This document shows, one piece after another, positions 8,564 through 16,478 of a stretch of 64,000 nucleotides of DNA. The position numbers and the translations under genes were made by a program. The notes beneath the pieces were generated by a model. The model was not told the DNA's origin, did no database searches, and was given only the letters and a program-made list of their open reading frames with translations. Position 1 is the first letter of the stretch. Every line of letters starts with the position of its first letter. Origin of the DNA: Streptomyces bambusae (lineage in GTDB: Bacteria; Actinomycetota; Actinomycetes; Streptomycetales; Streptomycetaceae); NCBI RefSeq assembly GCF_020532645.1, contig NZ_JAJAUZ010000007.1:149922-213921 (forward strand), read 5' to 3'.

Positions 8564-11236
8564 GTGTGCGGTCATCACGGCGGGCAAGACGCATCAGGCG
8601 GCAACTGCGGTGCCGGTCACGGGCATCCGCCGCACGGGCGGGGACGCAGGGACGTACTGCGGCTCGGCGCCCTCATGGCGGCGGGCGGACTCGCCGCACT
8701 CGTGCCGGTGGACACGGCATACGCGCAGACCCGGCGCAGTGCCGGGGCTGCTCCGGGCCCGGGGGACCGGGTCACCACCGCCTACCCCGGGCACTCGCCC
8801 TTCGGATTCGACCAGTGGTCCGCGGTCGAGTTCGACGTCCCGGCGGGCGTGAACCGGATATCTGTCACCCGCGCCTTCGACCACTACGACGGACTCCCCG
8901 GCATCATGTCCGACGTCCTCGACATCGGCCTGTTCGGCCCCTCGGGCTTCCGCGGCTGGTCCGGCGGCGCCCGTGACGCCTTCACGGTCTCGGGCGCGGA
9001 CGCCACCCCCGGCTACGTCCCCGGCCCCATCGAGCCCGGCCGCTGGTCGGTGGCCCTGGGACCCGTCGTGTTCAACCCCGCCGGCATGAACTGGCGCGTC
9101 GAGGTCACCCTGGAGTACGGCCCTCCGCTGGCCGGCACCCCCTTCGCCGTCCTTCCGTCCTCCGCGCCCAGCCGGGGCCAGATCCCGGGCTTCCCGTTTC
9201 CCCTCCCGTTCTGGTACCGCGGCGACATGCACACCCACACCGTCCACTCCGACGGCGGCCGCACCTTGGGCCAGCTCGTGGACGCGGCCCGCGCGGGCGG
9301 TCTGCACTTCCTCGGCTCCACCGAGCACAACACCAGCGCGGCCGGCGTGTCCTGGGCCGGCAGCATCCCGTCCGACCTCCTGATCATCAACGGCGAGGAG
9401 GTGACCACCCGTCACGGCCACTGGCTGGCCCTGGGACTGCCCCAAGGGGAGGTGATGGACTGGCACTTCGGACCCCGGGACGCCGGCGCCATGACCCGGC
9501 ACGCCAACCACGTCCGCGACCGGGGCGGACTCGTGGTGGCAGCCCACCCGCTCACCCCGGCACCCGGATCCTTCTGGGAGTTCGGCTTCGCCGACGTCGA
9601 CGCCATCGAAGTGTGGAACGGCCCGTGGACCCTCGACGACGCCGCGGCCGTCGCCCTGTGGGCCGCCATGCTCTTCTTCGGACAACGGATCCCCGCCATC
9701 GCCAACAGCGACACCCACGCCCCCTCGGACGTCGTCGGCCTCCCGCAGACCGTCGTACGGGCGACCGCCCTGTCCCGTGACGCGATCCTGGACGGCGTCC
9801 GCCGCGGCCACTCCTACCTGGCGGAGTCGGCTCAGGTCACCGTCTCGCTGAACGCGCGCTGCAACGGCCGCTCCGGCGGCCCGGGCGACTCGGTCCCGGT
9901 GTCGTTCTTCGACGCGGTGGACGTCTCGGTCAGCGTCTCCGGCGCCCCGAACTCGTTCCTGGCCCTGTACACCGAATGGGGCCTGATGCTGGCGACCTGG
10001 ATCGGCGCCGACGGCAACGGCCGCCTCGACTGGCGAGGCTGGGGCCTGGCCTCGGTCTTCGCCCGCGTGGAGGTGCGGCGCCCGAAGCCCGGCAGCAGCA
10101 CGCTCGACCAGATGGTGGCCCTCACCAACCCGGTGTGGTTCGGCCCGGCACCGACTCCGAAGCCCGTCTACCAGGGCGGCCAGACCTTCCTGCACACGGT
10201 GCGGTACCCGGACAGCTGGGCCCGTGTCGCCCCCGTCCCCGGCATCGGCGGCGCGCCCACGTTCAACGGCCCCAGGGCCTCCCTCACGGGCCTGCCCGAC
10301 GGTTCGGCCGCTGCGGTCGCCCTCCACAGCGACAACACCCTCTGGACCACCGCCCGCCAGAAGAACGGGCAGTGGCAGCCGTGGCAGCAGCTGGCCGGAC
10401 CGGCTTCCGATGCCGCAGCCACAGCCGCGGCGCGTGCCTCGGGGCCCTCCGGGGCCGCCGCCCGCATCGTCACCTCCGGCACCACCGCGGGCATCGCGGC
10501 CGCCGGCCCCGCCGGCGCGGCGGCGAGCGCCGTCCAGGCGGGCGCGGCCGTCCTCGACGCCGCCATCGCCGGCATGCCCGACGGCTCCTGCCAGATCCTC
10601 GCCACCGGCCTCGACGGCAGGCTGTACCACCAGGTCCGGCAGGCCGACGGCCGCACGACCGGATTCGCCCCCGTTCCCGGTACGAAGACCGGCACGACCT
10701 GGACCTCCGTCAAGGCCGCCATCGCCGCCATGCCCGACGGCAGCACCCAGATCTTGAGCTACGGCTCAGGCGGCGACATGTACCTCGTCGTCCGCAGGCC
10801 CAACGGTGTCTGGGGCACCTGGACCCGGGTCCCCGGTGCGCACGGCCGGCCGGACTTCGCCGGCCCCGCCCTCGACATCACCGGCCTACCGGACGGAAGT
10901 TCGCAGCTGGTGGCGATCGGCCTGGACGGCATGGTCTACCACCAGGTCCGCCACCCGGACGGGCGCTTCGACGGGTTCGCCGCCCCGCGCGGCGTCACCA
11001 CCGCGACGATGTCCGCCAGTGCCGTCGCCATCGCCGGCATGCCGGACGGAACGGCCCAGGTCCTGGCCGTCGGCGCCGACGGGAACGTGTGGCACGACAT
11101 CCGCCGTCCGGCGTCCTGGCAGGGCTTCCGGCCCCTGGCCGGCCTCCAGGGAGCCGACCGCCTGCGCGGCGGGCAGCTCAGCATCGCCGGGATGCGCGAC
11201 GGGACCTCCCAGGTCCTCGTGATCACCCCGAGCTGA
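8564..11236 (+). CDS. Tat-exported CehA/McbA-type metallohydrolase with C-terminal propeller repeats
   Basis: I start at GTG 8564 because AAGGAG lies 8 nt upstream, giving 890 residues. The N-terminus is Cys/His/Gly-rich, followed by a twin-arginine signal (GRRDVLRLG, hydrophobic stretch, AYA). Residues ~220-470 form a PHP-like metal-dependent hydrolase: DMHTHTVHSDGG with first His near 223, STEHN, NGEEVTTRHGH, VAAHPL and NSDTH. The last ~370 residues are tandem blades with AIAGMPDGS, QILATG and YHQVR motifs, resembling lectin/PLL-type propellers. It probably hydrolyses an extracellular phosphoester or amide while bound to a surface glycan; both substrates are inferred. Confidence 0.85.
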   Translation: MCGHHGGQDASGGNCGAGHGHPPHGRGRRDVLRLGALMAAGGLAALVPVDTAYAQTRRSAGAAPGPGDRVTTAYPGHSPFGFDQWSAVEFDVPAGVNRISVTRAFDHYDGLPGIMSDVLDIGLFGPSGFRGWSGGARDAFTVSGADATPGYVPGPIEPGRWSVALGPVVFNPAGMNWRVEVTLEYGPPLAGTPFAVLPSSAPSRGQIPGFPFPLPFWYRGDMHTHTVHSDGGRTLGQLVDAARAGGLHFLGSTEHNTSAAGVSWAGSIPSDLLIINGEEVTTRHGHWLALGLPQGEVMDWHFGPRDAGAMTRHANHVRDRGGLVVAAHPLTPAPGSFWEFGFADVDAIEVWNGPWTLDDAAAVALWAAMLFFGQRIPAIANSDTHAPSDVVGLPQTVVRATALSRDAILDGVRRGHSYLAESAQVTVSLNARCNGRSGGPGDSVPVSFFDAVDVSVSVSGAPNSFLALYTEWGLMLATWIGADGNGRLDWRGWGLASVFARVEVRRPKPGSSTLDQMVALTNPVWFGPAPTPKPVYQGGQTFLHTVRYPDSWARVAPVPGIGGAPTFNGPRASLTGLPDGSAAAVALHSDNTLWTTARQKNGQWQPWQQLAGPASDAAATAAARASGPSGAAARIVTSGTTAGIAAAGPAGAAASAVQAGAAVLDAAIAGMPDGSCQILATGLDGRLYHQVRQADGRTTGFAPVPGTKTGTTWTSVKAAIAAMPDGSTQILSYGSGGDMYLVVRRPNGVWGTWTRVPGAHGRPDFAGPALDITGLPDGSSQLVAIGLDGMVYHQVRHPDGRFDGFAAPRGVTTATMSASAVAIAGMPDGTAQVLAVGADGNVWHDIRRPASWQGFRPLAGLQGADRLRGGQLSIAGMRDGTSQVLVITPS

Positions 11237-11258
11237 AGCTCGTACGGGCCGTCGTGAG

Positions 11259-11293
11259 GCCCCCGCCCGTGCCTGTGACGCGCGGGCGGGGGC
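11259..11293. terminator. Bidirectional hairpin terminator
   Basis: An 11-bp perfect G/C stem (11259-11269 with 11283-11293) lies between the convergent metallohydrolase and glycine-rich genes and can serve both. Confidence 0.7.
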
Positions 11294-11301
11294 AGCACGG
11301 G

Positions 11302-12375
11302 CTATCGGCCGGTCGTGGCCGGATCCGCCGCGCGGGCCGCCGGACCGGTACCGTCCGTGCCCGCAGTGCCGGTGTCGGTGCCGGTGCCGCCGGGCTCGGC
11401 CCGGGGCTCCTCGTGCTCCGCGGCGGAGCCGGCGCCCTTGCCTTCCGCGCCCGGCGAAGGCGCCTTCCAGCTGATCACCAGCTTCGCCGTCTCGCCGGAC
11501 GCGCTCGTCTTCACCACGGCTCCCTGCGGCGCGAAGTCGGAGCCGCCGGCCCCGGAGCCGTTGTAGCCGTTGGGGGCGCTGTTGCCGGCGCCGCCGCCGA
11601 AGGAGCCGCCGCCACCGCCGCCGCCACCGTAGTACGGCTTGTTGTCGGATTCGTCGAGCTTGACGTCTGCGTCGCCGCCCTTGCCGGCAGAGCCGTCGCC
11701 ACCTCGGTTGGCGGCGTCTTCCGGACCGCCGCCCTTGCCGCCCTGCTTCGAGGTACCGGCCTTGGCCGGCGGGCTGTAGCTCTTCCCGTCCTCGGCCGCG
11801 TTGCCGCCGACGTGGTACTGCGAGCCGCCGCCCCCGCCGGCAGCGACGACGAGCGCGCTCTTGCCGTCGTACAGCCCTGTCGCCCCGCCGCCACCGCCGC
11901 CGTAGAAGCGCCAGTCCTGCTGGGGATCGGACGCCTTCGGGGGCCGGCCGCCCTTGCCCCCGCCGTTCCAGCCGCCTTCGAAGCCGGGTGCGGCGTCAGG
12001 GCCTGCGGGCTTCGCACCGCCGTTGCCCCCGACCTTCACGGTCAGGCTGCCGGGGGAGACCTCGACATCGGCCGTGACGTCCGCGCCGGAGCCCCCGGCC
12101 TTCGCCTTCTGGTCGCCGTCCCTTTCGTTCTCCTCCGATGTCCCGCCCTTGGCCCCCACGGCCCGCACCTTCAGGTGCCCGACACCGTCAGGCACCCGGA
12201 ACGTCTGCTCGTGCCCGGTGTACTCGAAGGTCTGCGTGCAGACACCGTCCGAGCAGGAGGGCTCCGCCGGGTCGGCGGGGCCGGCGGCATGGGCCGCGCC
12301 CACGGCGCCCGCCGCGAGGACGACGGCCGCCGCGGCGGGGAAGGTGAGGGAGAGCCACTTACGTGTCTTGCGCAT
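11302..12375 (-). CDS. Secreted glycine-rich protein (ALK-type glycine-rich domain)
   Basis: A 357-residue protein with a clear signal peptide ending AHAAG. A folded N-terminal part has CSDGVCTQTFEYTGHEQTF and VPDGVGHLKVRAVGAKGG. About 200 residues of poly-glycine clusters follow (FYGGGGGGATG, VAAGGGGGS, YYGGGGGGGG). The end of the domain reads AKLVISW, and an acidic, Gly/Thr-rich unstructured tail closes the protein. The order matches the glycine-rich domain known from ALK/LTK receptors and many actinobacterial surface proteins. There is no membrane anchor. It lies next to a sortase-anchored protein and may share the surface layer with it. Confidence 0.8.
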   Translation of the reverse strand: MRKTRKWLSLTFPAAAAVVLAAGAVGAAHAAGPADPAEPSCSDGVCTQTFEYTGHEQTFRVPDGVGHLKVRAVGAKGGTSEENERDGDQKAKAGGSGADVTADVEVSPGSLTVKVGGNGGAKPAGPDAAPGFEGGWNGGGKGGRPPKASDPQQDWRFYGGGGGGATGLYDGKSALVVAAGGGGGSQYHVGGNAAEDGKSYSPPAKAGTSKQGGKGGGPEDAANRGGDGSAGKGGDADVKLDESDNKPYYGGGGGGGGSFGGGAGNSAPNGYNGSGAGGSDFAPQGAVVKTSASGETAKLVISWKAPSPGAEGKGAGSAAEHEEPRAEPGGTGTDTGTAGTDGTGPAARAADPATTGR

Positions 12376-12630
12376 GGGAGTGCCTTCTGCTGGTCAAGCC
12401 GTCCGGGACCTGGCGTCCGCATGACGATTACGTGCGCCGATCCTGCTGGCCGGGGCCCGGACGGGCATCAACCGGTCGGGGGACCGACGAGGGCGAACCG
12501 GCCTCCGCCACGCCGCTGTCCACCCGCGCTCCGGTGCCCGGACCTCCGCCCCGTCCACCAGGGGCACTTCGCCGTCCACCACCTCAACGCGCTCTGGGAT
12601 CAACGCCCCGTGTCCGTGTCCGGCACGACA
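12376..12630. other. Intergenic region without a recognised gene
   Basis: Between the start of the glycine-rich gene and the terminator of the DUF11 gene I see only an unremarkable upstream region. No open frame here has credible codon use and a ribosome binding site. Confidence 0.5.
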
Positions 12631-12660
12631 GACGGCCCGCCTCGGCGGAGGCGGGCCGTC
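12631..12660 (-). terminator. Hairpin terminator after the DUF11 surface protein gene
   Basis: A perfect 12-bp stem (12631-12642 with 12649-12660) and 6-nt loop lie 19 bp after the stop of the leftward gene. Confidence 0.8.
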
Positions 12661-12678
12661 GGTCGCGGAAGGGGACGG

Positions 12679-15600
12679 TCAGCTGCTGTTGCGGCGGCGG
12701 GCGAACAGCAGAGCCGCCGCGCCGACGCCCAGGGCGCCGAGCGCGCCCGCTCCCCACCACAGCGCATTGCTGCCGGTCGCAGCCAGGGCCTGGTCGAGCA
12801 CCGACCCCTCTTCCTGCGCCTCGTCACCGCCACCGGGCGCCTCGCCGGTGGCACTGATCTTGGTGGTGGCGCTGGCGCACACTTCGACGCATGTGTTGGG
12901 GTCCTCCGCGGCCGAGGACAGCGCCAGGACGGTGAACGTGCTCTCCTGCTCCTTGTCGGAACTGAAGCCGAGCGTCAGGGACTTCTCGTCTCCCACCCCG
13001 AGATCGCCGACCTGCCACGAGCCGGTCTTCGGATCGAAGGAGCCGTTCCCGTCGTCGGTGACTCCCGCGAGGTTCTCCGGCAGGGTCAGCTCCGCGACGG
13101 CCGAACGGGCGGTGGACGGACCCGCGTTGGAGACCGTAACGGTGACGGTGCCCTTCTCTCCCGGCTTGAGGCCGCTGCTCGCCGGGGTGAGCTTCACCTC
13201 CAGATCGGCCTGCTGCACCACCTTCATCGAGTTGACGGCCTTGTGCTGGGCGACCTGGCCGGTCTCTCCGCGGGAGTCCGCCGTCTCGGCGCGCACCAGC
13301 GACGAGGTGAAGTCCAGCGTGTCCCGGTCGGCCGGAACGGTGCCGCCGACCGTCAGCGTGACGCTCTCTCCCGCCCCGAGATCGGCCGGCTTCCACAGCT
13401 GCTCGGCACCCTCCAGTTCGACGTCCTTGCCGTCCGCGTCCTTCGCCGAGGTCAAGGTGACCCCCTCGGGCAGCTGGTTGGCGATCTCCATGCCCCGGGC
13501 GGTCGACACTCCCGTGTTCGACGCCGTGACGGTCCAGACCGCCTCCTCGCCCGGCCTGGCCTCACCCTTCGGCTTGCTCCGTTCGACCGTGAGGTTCATC
13601 TCCGCCTGCTGCGTGACCTCGGTCGTGTGGGACGCCCGATGGTTCGCCAGCTCACCGTAGCCGCCGCCGTCAGCACGCAGGTCCGGAACGGAAGCAGCCT
13701 CGATCCGGGCGCCGTACGCCAGCGAGGGGTGGTCGGCCAGCACCCTGCCCTTGAGCGTGAGCTCCACGGTCTTCCCGGCGGGCACGGCGTCCACGGTCCA
13801 CTTCTGCTCCTTCGCGTCGTACCAGATGCCGCGCGGCGGGTACGACGGGTCCGGGGCGAATCCCTCCGGCAGCTGCTGGGCGACGACCACCTGCCCGGCC
13901 GTGGACGGTCCGCTGTTCGTGATCTTGACCGTGTAGCCCAGGGAGGTCCCGGGCACCACGGGCGCTGCGGTCGGGAGCCCGCCACGGTCCACGGTCACGG
14001 CGACGTCCAGCTTCGCGTTGCGGTTGACCTTCACCACGGACTCGGACGTCCGCTCCTGCGAGTTGTCCTGGCCGACCCACTTGGTCACGGTCGCCGCATG
14101 GTGGAACTCGGCGAGGTCCGCGGGCGCCTTCGCAGTGAAGACCAGTTCCTTGGTCTCCCCGGCGTTGAGGTCGCCGACCGTCCAGGTGCCGGGCAGCGGC
14201 TCGTCCGACGTCATACCCGGCGGCAGGTCGAGCGAGACGACGACGGATGACGCCTTGTCGGGGCCGGTGTTCTCCAGCGTGGTCTTGAACGTCAGCTCCT
14301 CGCCGGGCTCGACGGTCTGAGCTTCCTCGCCCCGGGCGTTGACCACGCTGGTGCGGACGGCCATGGCGGAGTAGCGGTCGACCGAGGTGGTGTACGTCTC
14401 GGACCTGGCCGCCTGGCGGCTGCCCGTACTCAAGGTGGCCTGGGCCTTCAGGACGCCGCTGCCGCTGACGAGGCCCTTGACCTTGAACTCCTTCTTGCCG
14501 CCCACGGGCAGAGCCGCCACGGAACAGCGAACGGCGCCGGGGGAATCGGCGGCCGCCTCGCACTCGCCGCCCTCACCCGTGAGGTCAGTGATGCCGCCGC
14601 CCTCGGAGGTGATCAGCACCGCGACCTCCCGAGCCTCATCGGGACCGGTGTTCTCGACGGGTATGACGAGCTCGGCGGTCTCCCCCTTGGCGTACTTCTC
14701 CTTCACGAAACCGCCGGCGCCTTCGGTGAACTGCGCGTTGGAGGTGGCGACGGTGAACTCCGACGCGGCAACGGCGATGTCCTGGTCGCGTCCGGTCTTG
14801 CCGGCCCACTGGTGGAGCAGCACGGGTTTCAGGGCGAAGGTGTCGGCCGCCTCCTTGGCGATCTCCACCGTGTACCTCATCTTGTAGGTGCCGGGGGACA
14901 TCTTTCCTTCGGTACCGGGCACGATCTCCAGCTGCCGTCCGTCGCTCCCGAGCTTGACCTGGGACCCCGCCAGAGGGACGTCGTCCTTGATCACCTCGGC
15001 GCTGCCGTCGACGTACGACAGCCCCGCCGGCATCGGCACGGCGAACAGGGGATTCAGCAGAGACCCACCGCCCTTGTGGTGGATGACCGACTCGACCTCG
15101 ACGCGGGACCCGATCTGCACGGGCCCCTCCGACTGCGTCGAGGACGTCTCCACCACAGGCGCGTACTCGATCCGGTAGTTGTCCACCAGGATCTCCGGAT
15201 TCTCGGGACCGGGGACCTGGGGGCCGATCTTGAGCCGGAGCGAGCTCTTGCCGTTCTGCATCTCCGCCGGGACGGTGTACAAGCCGTCGATAGTCGCCCA
15301 GTCCTTGTTGGGCTCGGTGACGAACCGGAACTGCTGGTATCCGTTGCTGGGCTTGTCAGGGTCGGACATGGTCGCCATGTATGCGCCGCCCGTCAGCCCG
15401 GCTGCCCGGTAGTCGAGCCGGAAACGGAGCTGGCGCCCGAGCTCTACCGGGACGTCCTGTTCGGTGATGCCCGTCATCTCGAGGTAGTGGTCCTTGTCGG
15501 ACGCCTTGACACCGGGGTCGCTGCTCTTGATGACCTTCTGGGTGCCGCCGTTCCTCCAGTGCAGGGCCATCGCCACGTTGTCGGACTCCTCGAAGCTCCC

Positions 15601-15744
15601 GTTCTTCAGGTCGATGGTCTGCGGCACCTCCGTCTCCTCGGTGGCGTTCGCCTGCTGGAGCACGGCGAAGGACATCGCCGCCATCGCCGCCCCCGTGCCG
15701 ATGTAGACACCCCTTCGGGAGCTGCGGTGATTCCTCTTGCCCAT
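12679..15744 (-). CDS. LAxTG sortase-anchored surface protein with DUF11-type repeats
   Basis: A 1021-residue exported protein. After a signal peptide (about residues 10-35) comes a jelly-roll-like region with NGSFEESDN and LRLKIGPQVPGPE. Then follow at least five Ig-like DUF11-type repeats recognised by VENTGPDEA, LENTGPDKA, ITNSGPSTA, ASNTGVSTA and VSNAGPSTA. At the C-terminus LAATG (987-991), a hydrophobic helix and FARRRNSS form a cell-wall sorting signal. LAxTG is the motif used by Streptomyces class E sortases, for example for long chaplins. I infer an extended, covalently attached wall stalk. Its ligand is unknown. Confidence 0.88.
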   Translation of the reverse strand: MGKRNHRSSRRGVYIGTGAAMAAMSFAVLQQANATEETEVPQTIDLKNGSFEESDNVAMALHWRNGGTQKVIKSSDPGVKASDKDHYLEMTGITEQDVPVELGRQLRFRLDYRAAGLTGGAYMATMSDPDKPSNGYQQFRFVTEPNKDWATIDGLYTVPAEMQNGKSSLRLKIGPQVPGPENPEILVDNYRIEYAPVVETSSTQSEGPVQIGSRVEVESVIHHKGGGSLLNPLFAVPMPAGLSYVDGSAEVIKDDVPLAGSQVKLGSDGRQLEIVPGTEGKMSPGTYKMRYTVEIAKEAADTFALKPVLLHQWAGKTGRDQDIAVAASEFTVATSNAQFTEGAGGFVKEKYAKGETAELVIPVENTGPDEAREVAVLITSEGGGITDLTGEGGECEAAADSPGAVRCSVAALPVGGKKEFKVKGLVSGSGVLKAQATLSTGSRQAARSETYTTSVDRYSAMAVRTSVVNARGEEAQTVEPGEELTFKTTLENTGPDKASSVVVSLDLPPGMTSDEPLPGTWTVGDLNAGETKELVFTAKAPADLAEFHHAATVTKWVGQDNSQERTSESVVKVNRNAKLDVAVTVDRGGLPTAAPVVPGTSLGYTVKITNSGPSTAGQVVVAQQLPEGFAPDPSYPPRGIWYDAKEQKWTVDAVPAGKTVELTLKGRVLADHPSLAYGARIEAASVPDLRADGGGYGELANHRASHTTEVTQQAEMNLTVERSKPKGEARPGEEAVWTVTASNTGVSTARGMEIANQLPEGVTLTSAKDADGKDVELEGAEQLWKPADLGAGESVTLTVGGTVPADRDTLDFTSSLVRAETADSRGETGQVAQHKAVNSMKVVQQADLEVKLTPASSGLKPGEKGTVTVTVSNAGPSTARSAVAELTLPENLAGVTDDGNGSFDPKTGSWQVGDLGVGDEKSLTLGFSSDKEQESTFTVLALSSAAEDPNTCVEVCASATTKISATGEAPGGGDEAQEEGSVLDQALAATGSNALWWGAGALGALGVGAAALLFARRRNSS

Positions 15745-15918
15745 GTGCTGTCCTGACTCCTTGCACTCGCACCGAACCTTGCTCCGGCTGCGTCCTCGGG
15801 AGTCAACAGGCGAGATGCCGGCGGGACAGCAAGCGGATGGGCAGCCGTTCGGGCAGCCCGGCGAAGACCGGGCCGGTGCCCGGAACGCGCATGATCGATA
15901 CGGCCGGCTTCGGTGCGG

Positions 15919-16068
15919 CTAGCTTCCGTCCCTGCACGCACCGCAGAGGCAGGCTGCGCCACGCCGGACGGCCAGATGACCCCGCTGCGACAGCAGGACC
16001 TGATCGTCCGGTCCCTGGTGCAGCCAGCGGGCGAACGACCTGCGGAACGTGGAAATGATGGATCGCAT
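15919..16068 (-). CDS. Putative 49-residue peptide, unknown function
   Basis: ATG 16068 is preceded by AAGAGGAGATTTC, one of the best ribosome binding sites in this stretch. The reading frame gives a 49-residue product with a basic amphipathic N-terminus (MRSIISTFRRSFARWLHQ) and a CLCGAC cluster near the end. It lies in the 735-bp gap between two surface-protein genes. I do not recognise a family, so it may be a small regulator, a peptide or a chance frame. The rest of 15745-16362 shows nothing convincing. Confidence 0.4.
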   Translation of the reverse strand: MRSIISTFRRSFARWLHQGPDDQVLLSQRGHLAVRRGAACLCGACRDGS

Positions 16069-16362
16069 GAAATCTCCTCTTGCAGGCCGACGCCATAGCG
16101 CGGTCGGCCAGACGGGGCACCAGAGGACGGCGGGGTCGCCGGGTGGAGTGGAGCCGAGCGGCCCCCGGATGGCGCTCCTGCAATCCTGCGATGCACCCGC
16201 CCGGTGAGCGACGGCCGACCAGAGGGTGCCGTGGACCATCACGTCTCCACCGACCGGGGGAGGCACAGAAGACCAATGCCTCCGCCTGGGCCGCTGCAAC
16301 GGACCCGCTGGGGGGCGGTCCCGCGGCTGACAGGGACAGCGGTGCCGAGACCACACGATCGA

Positions 16363-16387
16363 GGGGCGGTCCGCAGAGGACCGCCCC
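16363..16387 (-). terminator. Hairpin terminator after the Ig-repeat surface protein gene
   Basis: A perfect 10-bp G/C stem (16363-16372 with 16378-16387) and 5-nt loop lie about 90 bp downstream of the leftward gene ending at 16479. Confidence 0.7.
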
Positions 16388-16478
16388 CGACCCTTGCTAC
16401 CTCGTCATCCGGCCAAACGGCTGTGCCTCAGGCAGCCGGGGATGCTCTCCTGGCTGCCTCCGCCGCAGGACCGGTGCC

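Noticed and set aside
9976..14250. A very long open frame on the plus strand across several leftward genes
   Set aside because: It runs antisense or out of frame to well-supported genes, is Arg/Gly/Pro-rich and has no domain. Such shadows are expected at this GC content.
15803..16354. A 183-residue minus-strand frame in the 15.7-16.5 kb gap
   Set aside because: Composition is Arg/Pro/Ala shadow-like with no ribosome binding site. Only the 49-residue frame inside the region is supported.
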